Shown here piece by piece: positions 53,220-61,800 of a stretch of DNA of 64,000 nucleotides. Within the stretch, counting starts at the first letter, position 1. Each line of letters begins with the position of its first letter. The notes under the pieces are model-generated. The model had not been told where the DNA came from. It saw only the letters and a program-made list of their open reading frames with translations, and made no database searches. Both the position numbers and the translations under genes were made by a program. Source of the stretch: Pyrofollis japonicus (GTDB taxonomy: Archaea; Thermoproteota; Thermoprotei_A; Sulfolobales; Pyrodictiaceae); contig NZ_AP028634.1 in the NCBI RefSeq assembly GCF_033097485.1, positions 1 to 64,000 on the forward strand. The letters are read 5' to 3'.

Positions 53220-54329
53220 TTATATTCTTGCGACGGGTGTTTCTCCGAAGTCTCCTATGCTTATCCACTCACCGGGCTCCGCGTTAACTGCGACTACTCT
53301 GGCTCCGAGTGGCTTGTTCTTCAGCTCCTGGGCGGCCACGAGCTCGGCTAGGATCGCCGAGGCTAGTTCCTTGCTCCACTTCTCTTGGGGTACTAGTACC
53401 ATGTCGAGCCCGGCTACGCACGCATATGTAAGGTGTAGTAGCTTGTAAAGGTCTAGGCTTCCCTCAGCGACCCTCTCTTTTAGCACATTGTCCTCGGCTA
53501 CTGGCAGCATTACCTGGTTGAACCCGGTGCAGGAGACGTCTAGGCAGAGCTCGTCTATGAGCTCCTCAACTTCTCTTATCACGGGCGCGACTCCTATATC
53601 GCCTATCTTTTTGCCCGACGCCTGCTCTATTACGCGTGCTACGCTGTGATCCATCCAGGGCGAGAGCGAGAGGTCCATGCCCCGATACTCTATGCCCAGC
53701 TCGTCCGCGATGTCTACGAGGTGCTGGTCGAGCTCCACTACGAGGTCTGAGACGTCGCTGAACCCCTCGTAGAGATCCCTGTCCTCAAGCATCTTCGGGT
53801 AGAGGAGCGAGATCGTTAACCCGTAGACGGGCCCCAGGCTCGACCCTGCCGGGAAGTAGGGAGACTCGACAAACCCGGGTATAATTATCGCCAGCCTTGT
53901 CGCCTTATCCGGGTGCTTAGCGACCTCGTAGAGAATCTTCGTGGCCTCCTCGACTGGCGCAGGCGTAGCTATGCCAGCATACACCTTCTCTCCGAGGCCA
54001 AGCACCTCTAATACGTGTTTGGGCTCAACATCTATGGCCTCCATGTGGAGCAGGGAGTAGTAGATGCCCTCCTCGAGGGCGTGGCGAGCTCCGCGGAGAA
54101 CCTCGACAGTCTTGTCGGCGCTTAGAGGAGAAGGAGGCAAAGTTACGCGCATACTATCAACGCGTATGCCCGTTCTCTCCTCGAGCATCCGTGCAGCCTC
54201 GCGCACATAGCTGGAGGCGCGGCGAATAGCTTCTGCAACGCCTTCGCTGCTCCAGTCATGTACAACAGCGTGAACTACAACAGCGCGTACCTCTGCCTTC
54301 TCATTTCTCAAGACAGGCCAGTCCTCCAC
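53220..54329 (-). CDS. DUF711/UPF0210 family protein
   Basis: A 369-residue protein with the UPF0210 profile: YRGMDLSLSPWMD in the middle, then CTGFNQVMLPVAEDNVL, ACVAGLDMVLVP and a C-terminal KPLGARVVAVNAEPGEWI/FGETPVARI. Family structures show a large alpha/beta fold, but the function is unknown. Length is normal for shorter archaeal members (bacterial versions are about 450). No obvious partner; it is 141 bases upstream (divergent) of the prefoldin genes. Role unknown. Confidence 0.72.
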   Translation of the reverse strand: MEDWPVLRNEKAEVRAVVVHAVVHDWSSEGVAEAIRRASSYVREAARMLEERTGIRVDSMRVTLPPSPLSADKTVEVLRGARHALEEGIYYSLLHMEAIDVEPKHVLEVLGLGEKVYAGIATPAPVEEATKILYEVAKHPDKATRLAIIIPGFVESPYFPAGSSLGPVYGLTISLLYPKMLEDRDLYEGFSDVSDLVVELDQHLVDIADELGIEYRGMDLSLSPWMDHSVARVIEQASGKKIGDIGVAPVIREVEELIDELCLDVSCTGFNQVMLPVAEDNVLKERVAEGSLDLYKLLHLTYACVAGLDMVLVPQEKWSKELASAILAELVAAQELKNKPLGARVVAVNAEPGEWISIGDFGETPVARI

Positions 54330-54470
54330 AAAGTCCTAGGACTAGACAATGCGAAGAGGACTAGAAAAACCCTCTCCCACAGTCTCATGGGGTTCTATAA
54401 ATATCTATCTCTTGTCTAACAATATACCAAATACTTATGAATAAGAGAAACACTATTAGTATAGTAATCG

Positions 54471-54914
54471 GTGAGAAGCGTGGCCGTGCAGACCACGAAC
54501 CAGGAAAAGCTTAGGAAGCTCCAAGACGAGCTAAGAAGCCTAATAGCGCAAGCAGATCAGCTAAGAGCACAAATAGACATAATTAACGCTACAATACAAG
54601 ACCTAGCAGCAAGCATAGAGGTACTAGAATACATAAAGAAGTACGGCGAAGGCAAGACCGTGCTCGTCCCAATAGGCGCTGGGAACTTCATACGAGCAAA
54701 GATAGAGAAGCCAGACAAGGTAATCATGGGCGTAGGCGGTAGGCTCAGCGTCGAAGTAGAAATAGACGATGCACGCAAGATGATAGAGGAAAGAATCTCA
54801 ACCCTTGAGGACCTTAGGCTCGACCTCCTAAGGAAGCTCGAAGAAATAAACAGAAGGATCAACGAAATACTCCCACAAGTAGAACAGCTAGCCAGACAAG
54901 AACAATCAAAGTAA
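54471..54914 (+). CDS. pfdA: Prefoldin alpha subunit
   Basis: A 147-residue chaperone subunit. An N-terminal coiled coil ([20 protein letters not shown]), a beta-hairpin pair ([36 protein letters not shown]) and a C-terminal coiled coil form the GimC/prefoldin alpha architecture. Prefoldin is a six-subunit (alpha2 beta4) jellyfish-shaped chaperone that passes unfolded proteins to the thermosome. Start is GTG at 54471, with further GTGs at 54480 and 54486. A TATA-like element (TCTATAAAT) lies about 75 bases upstream near 54394. Confidence 0.9.
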   Translation: MRSVAVQTTNQEKLRKLQDELRSLIAQADQLRAQIDIINATIQDLAASIEVLEYIKKYGEGKTVLVPIGAGNFIRAKIEKPDKVIMGVGGRLSVEVEIDDARKMIEERISTLEDLRLDLLRKLEEINRRINEILPQVEQLARQEQSK

Positions 54915-55070
54915 ACCCATTGCATAAAAACTCGCCTACTTCCAACACAATCCCCGTAGTTTTTGATGCCATTCCATATCCAAATCTAAGGACCCCCTAT
55001 ACTTCGAAAGCCATTGCCTCATAAACGTGTTGGCATACGTATTGCCGCTAAGCGGAGGTGCATGCCCAAT

Positions 55071-55382
55071 ATGAGCAAGAATGTGGCCGGGCTCCTCGAA
55101 TTGCTTCAGCAGCTAAACAGTGTTAGGAGGGAGATAGTCCTTCTTCGCTCAAGAATCCACGAGCTAAGAGAGGCTAAGAAGATACTAGAGAATAGGGAGC
55201 CTCGCCAAGTATTTCGCGAAATAGGAGGCCTCGTGATAGAGGTTAGCTTAGAGGACGCTATGCGCTACATAGACGATGAGCTGGAGCTTCTGGAGCTGCG
55301 GCTAAAGAAGCTCGAGGAAGAGGAGAAGAAGCTGAGTCAGCAGATACGAGAGCTCGAGAAAGCATTATCGATAGGGCCTTAA
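55071..55382 (+). CDS. Prefoldin beta-like subunit
   Basis: A 103-residue protein with the prefoldin beta pattern: short N-terminal coiled coil (LLELLQQLNSVRREIVLLRS), a central beta-hairpin (REPRQVFREIGGLVIEVSLE) and a C-terminal coiled coil (LRLKKLEEEEKKLSQQIREL). I use the ATG at 55071 because a GGAGGTG site ends 10 bases before it, while the ATG at 55062 abuts it. A typical beta subunit has about 115-120 residues, so this one is short. Being next to the alpha gene, it may be a minor or specialised beta subunit if a canonical one exists elsewhere. Confidence 0.7.
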   Translation: MSKNVAGLLELLQQLNSVRREIVLLRSRIHELREAKKILENREPRQVFREIGGLVIEVSLEDAMRYIDDELELLELRLKKLEEEEKKLSQQIRELEKALSIGP

Positions 55383-55427
55383 GGCAGCCCGTTTAGTGTT
55401 ATTATGGATGGATATGTGGATGGCTGC

Positions 55428-55490
55428 AGCCAGGAAATCCTGATGGGCCGCCGAGCCCCCTTGCAGGGGCGGTGACGTGGGCGAGGGACA
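55428..55490 (+). ncRNA. Candidate H/ACA guide RNA
   Basis: A GC-rich sequence in the 138-base gap between two convergent genes. TCCT (55438-55441) can pair with AGGG (55484-55487), directly followed by ACA (55488-55490). Inside, GCCGCC (55447-55452) pairs with GGCGGT (55468-55473), with a GAG element in its loop. The ACA starts 14 bases after that upper stem, as expected for an H/ACA pseudouridylation hairpin. Unpaired pocket arms lie on both sides. Only this spacing and the stems support it; no target is assigned. Confidence 0.35.
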
Positions 55491-55520
55491 GCCGAAACCC
55501 GCATCTCCTCTACGACTAGG

Positions 55521-56690
55521 CTATACGTCGGGGCGCAACTGCTTGTGCTTAGCCGCCTCTACTACTATGTCGAGGAGCCCGGTTTCGTAGAGGTACTCAT
55601 ACCAGGCCTCGTAGACTAGCCGCTCGGCGACAAAGAACCCTATAGCAATATAGTCATCGATTGTAGTCACCTCGCTCGTTCTCGAATTGTAGGCACTTAG
55701 TGCTTCCTCAGTGGAGGCTCTAAGCCATTCAGCGGCAAGCCTCCTCTTAGTCCCTTCAAGTTCCTGGCTCCTTTTCAGCGCTAAAAGGGCTGCATAGGAC
55801 AGGCTTCGCAGCAAAACAGCTAGGTCGCGTACAAGCGGCTCGGTTACAAGAGAGGAGCCGGGATACCGGAACGGCTCACCAACAAGGTCTATTATTAGCA
55901 CCTCGTTGCCCCTCGCGACGAACTGGTAAAGATGGGGATCTTGGTGGGTAGGGCCCTCTGCGAGGCAGAGCCCCATGTGGGGCAGCTCCGCTGCCTTCTT
56001 CACTACGTTTTTCAGTTCGTTTGCGATGGTTCTGGGAAGCCTGGAGACATACCATTCTACTCGCTCAGATATGTCTCGGCGAGCCCGACACACGTGGCGG
56101 ACAAGTCCCCTGGCTGCTAGCGATTTATGGATGTCTGCGAGGAGGCTTGCAGCCCTCCTGGCGACCCAGGTGCTATTTCCTCCGAGCAGGTACTCCTCCG
56201 CCTCCCTTATCGCTACGTCTCCTAGGCTTTCACCACTTACCCACTCCGTTACAATGCCGGCGGGCTCGCCGAGGAAGACTAGCCTGCCGTAAACCTGGGG
56301 CACAGCACCCATTGCGGCCAGCAGGGGGAGGAGGACGGGCTCCCAGCCGGGTACAGGGTGAGCCAGGTAGAGCCGGAGAGCAGCATCACCGCACTTAGCC
56401 AGTAAGACACTACTACTAACGCTCTGTACAACGCAGTACTCGAGGCTATCCATGCAGCTCTGCGGGGTACATGATAGTAGTCCGTGCTCAGCGAGGCTTC
56501 GGAGACAAGGAGCAACTCTGTCCTCAGACTCTACGTCTATGCCTACAACCTTGTACCCGTGCATCTCGGCTTCAAGTATGCGGCACTCCTCAGTCTCAGC
56601 GACGAGTCGCCACGTCCTTAGCCTCTTCGCGGGACCCACGGTTATCAAGACCATTTCTCTCGATCTCCACGTGCCCTTTCGAGGCTTCAC
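55521..56690 (-). CDS. Maltokinase/APH-like phosphotransferase
   Basis: A 389-residue kinase-fold protein. THQDPHLYQFVARGNEVLII followed by DLVGEPFRYPGSSLV matches the catalytic (HxDxHxxQ) and metal-binding (DxxGEP) signature of maltokinases and related APH-fold sugar kinases, with LVRDLAVLLRSLSYAALLAL as the next helix, also typical. It would phosphorylate a sugar such as maltose or trehalose using ATP, but the substrate is not proved. No trehalose synthase is fused or adjacent. It lies in a divergent layout with the ADP-ribosylglycohydrolase-like gene (14 bases between frame ends). Confidence 0.72.
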   Translation of the reverse strand: MKPRKGTWRSREMVLITVGPAKRLRTWRLVAETEECRILEAEMHGYKVVGIDVESEDRVAPCLRSLAEHGLLSCTPQSCMDSLEYCVVQSVSSSVLLAKCGDAALRLYLAHPVPGWEPVLLPLLAAMGAVPQVYGRLVFLGEPAGIVTEWVSGESLGDVAIREAEEYLLGGNSTWVARRAASLLADIHKSLAARGLVRHVCRARRDISERVEWYVSRLPRTIANELKNVVKKAAELPHMGLCLAEGPTHQDPHLYQFVARGNEVLIIDLVGEPFRYPGSSLVTEPLVRDLAVLLRSLSYAALLALKRSQELEGTKRRLAAEWLRASTEEALSAYNSRTSEVTTIDDYIAIGFFVAERLVYEAWYEYLYETGLLDIVVEAAKHKQLRPDV

Positions 56691-56704
56691 GTGGTTAGAA
56701 TGAC

Positions 56705-57772
56705 ATGTTGCGATACCACTATTACCTACTCCGCCGAATCTGCTCTAGCTCCGGGGGAAGAGCCCCCTGCCCGAAAGGGGGCTCGCTGAACCCCTCTTCG
56801 CCGAGCAGGTTGAGGAGCGATAGATTGGTCTTGGCATACGGTTCTCCCCGGGTTCTAGGAGAAGGAGTCGTAAGGGATATCTTGCTCGCAGCGTCCCTCG
56901 GCGAGTCCATAGGCATGGCTAGGAGCCTCGGCCTCGAATCACCCGGCGTCCTCCTCGGAGACCTCTATGCCTACGGATCCATAACTGACTCGATGCTCAT
57001 ACTCATAGACGTCCTCATAGACAATTGCGGGTTTAACCCCGAGGACTTCGCGGCCGAGCTGGCCGAGAGGGCTGACATCTACAATCCGCTCCGAATGTAT
57101 GATTCCGGCACAGCCGAGGCAATTATCAAGATAAGGCAGGGGATACCCTGGTGGGTTGCAAGGGAGCAAATCATTGAGCGTTCTTCACGCGTAGATGCAG
57201 CTGCCCGCGGGCTCCCCGTAGCTCTCTTCTACTCCACACAGCGCCTAGTAGCTACAATGTCTGTTGCACAAGCAATGGTGACTCATATAGATGAACATGA
57301 CTTGGAGGCCGCGAGGCTCTACGCCGTAGCAGTACACTCACTACTCCACGGCGAGGTGCAGCCTGATGACCTACCCTTCGTACTACACGACATGACCGAG
57401 AACAAGCTCATAAAAGAGGCGCTCATCCGCGTCCCCGACCTCCTAGACGAGCCCGAAGAGAAAGCAGCAAAACTCCTCCTCCTAGTGCCATGCACATCGC
57501 CTCACCCACTCGCAGTAGCGATATACTCCGCGCTACGATACAAGTCACCAGTCAAGGCTGCTGTGCATGCTGCATCTATCTGCGGCCATAGCAACAACAC
57601 GGTACCAGCGGCCTCAATGGCAGCAGCGCTCGCGGCAACAATAAACGGGCTAGGCAAGGACTACGAGGAGGCAAGAAGGCTCGAATCATACCAAGTAATA
57701 GCCGAGAAGGCAAGGGAACTAGTCAAGGCAGCAAGACAGTGCAAAGAATACGATACAGAAGCCGACTCATAA
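56705..57772 (+). CDS. ADP-ribosylglycohydrolase (DraG)-like protein with altered metal site
   Basis: A 355-residue protein, helical throughout, with the ARH/DraG order: ASLGESIGMARSLGLE near the front, GDLYAYGSITDSMLILIDVL (family: TDDT), PLRMYDSGTAEAIIKIRQG and the C-terminal ASICGHSNNTVPAASMAAALAATING (family: GxGDTDT..A...GALLGA). The canonical aspartates of GDTDT are replaced by GHSNN and one Asp of TDDT is missing. The two-metal site is therefore changed and the enzyme may be inactive or act on something else. The N-terminus before residue about 40 looks non-coding; a TTG near 56822 may be the true start. Confidence 0.65.
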   Translation: MLRYHYYLLRRICSSSGGRAPCPKGGSLNPSSPSRLRSDRLVLAYGSPRVLGEGVVRDILLAASLGESIGMARSLGLESPGVLLGDLYAYGSITDSMLILIDVLIDNCGFNPEDFAAELAERADIYNPLRMYDSGTAEAIIKIRQGIPWWVAREQIIERSSRVDAAARGLPVALFYSTQRLVATMSVAQAMVTHIDEHDLEAARLYAVAVHSLLHGEVQPDDLPFVLHDMTENKLIKEALIRVPDLLDEPEEKAAKLLLLVPCTSPHPLAVAIYSALRYKSPVKAAVHAASICGHSNNTVPAASMAAALAATINGLGKDYEEARRLESYQVIAEKARELVKAARQCKEYDTEADS

Positions 57773-57807
57773 GCCGGAAATTATGTACCGTGCTTGCCTC
57801 TAGGATC

Positions 57808-58500
57808 TTATTCATCAACGGGCGTGTTCCCTCCAAATGCCCGTAGTTTACCAGTATGAGGGTCTTGAAGAGCAAGTGTTACTCCAAGCTTCTTAGCCTC
57901 TAGCAGCCCACTAAGCAAGGGGTGATGAAAGCTAATAACTACGCGTATACCTGCACGAGACAGTGCCCGCACCATATCGTCGGAAAGCCTGCCTGTTGAA
58001 ACAACTACTCCGGGCTCATTAGGGAGTTTCGACGAAAGCGCCGATATAATGCCAGCCAGCTTATATGCTGCTGCATGCCTACTGGGATCGACCACAAAGA
58101 AGCGGAAAACATGGCCTCTACTACCTAAGGTGTAGAAGGCAAGCCTGTGAACAGCTATAGGGCAGCCACGCTTCGGTAGACGCGTAGAAAAGTCTCGATA
58201 AATGCTATTGAGTAGTCGGAGACTGAGCCGCTCCGGCTTCTCTACGCAGCGCTCCCCGCGCATACGCATAGTAGTGCCGTAGACGATTATGCCCGTTTTT
58301 CCGAGTTTTTCAACCCGCTCGACGCCAACGTAGCCTCCGCACATGATCTTGCCCCGGGATAAGGCGAGCCCGGTTGCAAGATAGTCTAGAAGGAAGGGCG
58401 CAGAGCGCGTGACACCAAGCTTCTTGGCTTCAAGCCTCACCTCTACTCTGTAGTCAGCAGCGACTGGTATACCAGAGACCTCTACCGACGACATGGACAT
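57808..58500 (-). CDS. fdhD: FdhD-like formate dehydrogenase accessory protein without CxxC
   Basis: From ATG 58500 (AAGGA site 7 bases upstream), 230 residues. SSVEVSGIPVAADYRVEVRL at the start, FFVVDPSRHAAAYKLAGIIS (family: EDVGRHNALDKLIG), then VVVSTGRLSDDMVRALSRAG and RVVISFHHPLLSGLLEAKKL match FdhD, which hands sulfur from cysteine desulfurase to the molybdenum cofactor of formate dehydrogenase. The signature CGxCG cysteines after the first third are absent (SRGKIMCGGYVG has a single Cys). It lies divergently next to the formate dehydrogenase operon, which supports the assignment. Confidence 0.72.
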   Translation of the reverse strand: MSMSSVEVSGIPVAADYRVEVRLEAKKLGVTRSAPFLLDYLATGLALSRGKIMCGGYVGVERVEKLGKTGIIVYGTTMRMRGERCVEKPERLSLRLLNSIYRDFSTRLPKRGCPIAVHRLAFYTLGSRGHVFRFFVVDPSRHAAAYKLAGIISALSSKLPNEPGVVVSTGRLSDDMVRALSRAGIRVVISFHHPLLSGLLEAKKLGVTLALQDPHTGKLRAFGGNTPVDE

Positions 58501-58525
58501 ACATTCCTTAACAATATCATTGTAG

Positions 58526-58702
58526 TCACTGTTTTTCCTCAACCCCTTGTACACGGAACTTATCCCTCTTCTTCTCACCCTTGCTTCTACACTTGGATAG
58601 CGGCCCAAAGGTCAGCTCCTCTAATGCAAACTCGTCTTCTGGCTCCTCTATGACGAAGCCCTCGTTTTCCTCCTCATTATCTAGCAAAACTCTTTGCACC
58701 AC
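58526..58702 (-). CDS. Small acidic/basic hypothetical protein upstream of fdhD (58 aa)
   Basis: A GTG-started frame of 58 codons. The first half is strongly acidic (DNEEENEGFVIEEPEDEFAL), the second basic (SKGEKKRDKFRVQ), with one cysteine. A TATA box CTTTAATAG (58724-58732 on the minus strand) lies 26 bases before the GTG, as for a leaderless archaeal message. Its TGA is 25 bases before the fdhD ATG. The longer frame assigned to fdhD from 58608 would overlap it, so the ATG at 58500 is preferred for fdhD. No family recognised. Confidence 0.45.
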   Translation of the reverse strand: MVQRVLLDNEEENEGFVIEEPEDEFALEELTFGPLSKCRSKGEKKRDKFRVQGVEEKQ

Positions 58703-58723
58703 TTTTAGACCACGGCTTGGAAC

Positions 58724-58732
58724 CTATTAAAG
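58724..58732 (-). promoter_or_regulatory. TATA box for the fdhD transcript
   Basis: Minus-strand reading CTTTAATAG, centred about 26 bases before the GTG at 58702. The position fits a leaderless transcript of the 58526-58702 small gene followed by fdhD. Confidence 0.5.
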
Positions 58733-58795
58733 CTAGTTTTCATCGAATTAGCGTTCTGATTGATATATTATCTTGATTTTTGTTCAGCAATTAAC

Positions 58796-58810
58796 ATACG
58801 TAGTACGTAT
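58796..58810. promoter_or_regulatory. 15-base perfect palindrome, putative operator of formate dehydrogenase operon
   Basis: ATACGTA (58796-58802), one G, then TACGTAT (58804-58810) form a perfect odd palindrome. A TATA-like GATATATTA at 58762-58770 lies 26-34 bases before it, so the palindrome falls at the expected transcription start. This is a classical position for a repressor. TACGTA also occurs near the encapsulin start. Confidence 0.5.
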
Positions 58811-58896
58811 TAGTTGGACCCACAAGCGTTACCCATTTAATTAATTGAATGTACTGTAATAATCGTAGAGGCTGTGAGGATTTGGATAAAAACAAT

Positions 58897-61800
58897 ATGC
58901 GCAGCAGGGACACCTTCTTTGAAGCACCGAGAATAACCCGTCGAGAAGTCATCAAGATTCTCAGCGCGTTGACAGCTGCTGCAGCCGCCGAGGTGGCCGG
59001 TGTACCAATTGCTAAGGCACAGCATCGTGTCCCACCAGGCTTCAAGGTGCCAGGCAGAGCTGAGGAAAAGCCCGGCTTAGAGTCAATGGAAGCCGTTAAG
59101 GCTATTTGCACCTGGTGTTCCGTGGGCTGTAGCATAATATTCTATCGCAAGAACGGCGAAGTAGTGTTTGCAACCGGTGACCCTGGTAGCCCGCTAAACA
59201 AGGGCCACTTATGCCCCAAGGGCCAGGCCAGCACAGATCTAATGTACAGTCCTCTACGTCTCAAATATCCGATTATACGGGAGGGGCCTAGGCCTAGGCC
59301 CGAGGAGGTAATGAGAATAAAGGATGCCAAGGATCTGGAGGCTCTTCTAAAGAAATACATGCCCCGCTGGCGAGTTGTTGACTGGGACACGGCATTCCAC
59401 TACATAGCTGAGAAGCTCCGCAGCCTGTTATCATCTAGTGCGCGCGGCAAGACCTGGGGCCCGGTACACAGCGATGGATACTACTACAAGGGCAACTATT
59501 TCCCCATCATGGTTCTTGCTGGCGCTAAGCACCTCAACGAAGAGGCTTATATCATACGCAAGCTAACAATGCTCGTCGGGAGCAACAACATAGACCACGA
59601 TGCGAGAAAGTGCCACTCGACAACGGTAGCCGGGCTAGCAGCGACTTTCGGGTTCGGTGCCCAGACACAGAGCTTCCCTGACAACAGCTATGTGGCAGCA
59701 TACCTCGTGTTCGGAGGCAATCCAGCTGAGGCCCACCCCGTCGGCTTCAGCCACGTAATGGAGGGCAAGGAGGCGGGAACACTAACGCTCATAGTCGTCG
59801 ACCCCAAGATGGGCAGGACAGCGGCCAAGGCTGACCTCTTCGCATTCTTCCGCCCTGGAAGCGACATAGCGTTCCTATACTATCTGCTCCACTACGCGTT
59901 CTACGAGAGGAACCCGCCCATAGACCAGCTGGACACATTCAGGGAGTACGTTAAGAGACTAAACGTAGATATGGATGAGATAAGCAAGTTTAAGCAAATA
60001 GTCAAGCACTTTGACGCGGAACAGGTCTCGAACATAACCGGTATACCTGTTGACAGGCTGCGCCAGATAGCTAAGACCTTCGTCGAGAACAGTGGCGTAA
60101 CTACAGGATTCAAGAAGTTCGCGACAATACAGTGGGCTATGGGCCTGACACAGCACCATGTAGGCACACAGTTCATACGAATGGCCGCTGTGACCCAGCT
60201 AGCCCTAGGCAACATGGGTTATCCCGGTGGCGGAGTAAACCCGTACCGCGGCCACAGCAACGTACAGGGCACAACTGATCTCTGTATATTGAGCCACATA
60301 TTCCCAGGCTATGTCAAGGTGCCGACCAGTACTAAGCAGATACGGGCCTACCAGGAGTGGAAGAACCAGGGCTTCCCCGACGCCTTCACCTGGGCGCCAA
60401 GCCAGAACACGTGCAAGGCGCTCGGTCTCTCCTGCACTGATTGCTCGAGCGATGGAAGCTACTGCAGGCTCAAGGTGAACAGCTCTGCCCTTCTCTGGTC
60501 ATGGTGGTTTATGAACTGGAGGCGCTTCGAGCTATCCATGGGCATATTCGTCGGCACTGATCCAGAGGACAAGCCCTGGGACGAGAACAGCAAGGCGATA
60601 AGCGATCTCCCGTTTACCAAGGGCTATACTGAGCTAACGTGGTGGATGGGCAACCTCCTAGACAAGCTACCGGGCAGCGACGAGCCAGTCCTAAGAGGAA
60701 TGTTCATATTTGCAGAGAATCCTGCAGTGAGCAGCCCCAACACGCTCATAGACTACGCTGCTTGGGGTAACATGGACCTCGTCGTGGTCAGTGACATATT
60801 CTTTTCCGAGACAGCGTTCTTCGCAGACGTAGTGCTCCCAGCGGCATCCCATTACGAGAAGGAGGGCAGCATAACTAACAGCAACCGCTGGATAATGTGG
60901 ACAGAGCGCGTCAAGGAGCCTCCCGGAGACGCTAAGCCAGACCTATGGATATACGTAAAGCTATGGCATTACCTGCGCGAAGTGGCCGGGATAAGGCTTC
61001 CAAGTGAGGTCGCTGGCAAGCGGGTCGAGAGGGTAATATTCTACCGGCCGGACCTCGGCATGAAGAAGCCCGTAGAGGTGTATCGCAGAAAGATAGAGCC
61101 GTTCATGGATTACAGTAACCCAGGCCACCGCTACCCCGACTATGCGGAGACTGACACGGAGCTAATCTATCGCGAAATAGACCTCGCCGTAGACCTTTAC
61201 AGCGGCATGTACGACTGGGCAGCGATGAAGCCGCTGGCCAAGAGGCTCTCAGCAGCACCGCGCTCGCCGAGCGATATTGATGGGCTATGGGACTACATAA
61301 CGGTGAACGGTAGGCCGTACCGTATATGGAAGGACTGGGGAGTAACATGGCCCAAGAATGTGAGAATACTCTACAACCTTGACGGCCTAGAAAAAGTGGC
61401 GGGCAAGACAGCGAGCTTCACCATGGATAGGAGCAAGTACGCACTACCACTAGACTTCAACGATGAGAAGGGCAACCCGGTGCCAGACGGAGCAGTGCTA
61501 AAGATAACCGGCGAGACCGGCGAGATAAGGGACGCCAAGCTGGGCTATTGGCGCCCCGCCTTCATACCGGGACACAACTTCTTCCTAGGTAAGTTCTACA
61601 AGCGTGGATGGGCAGGTCACTGGTACAAGGTTAACGGCAAGAAGGCAAGAATATTTGCAGACATCTTCACCGGGGCCTACCACGCCTCCGAGCTGGTAAG
61701 GGAGGCCAAGGTCACGGGCAAGCTGGTGCTCGTTTACGAGGACGGCACGGTCGAGATAAAGACTGCTGAGGAGCTGGGCTTCCACTGCCCAATATGCGAG

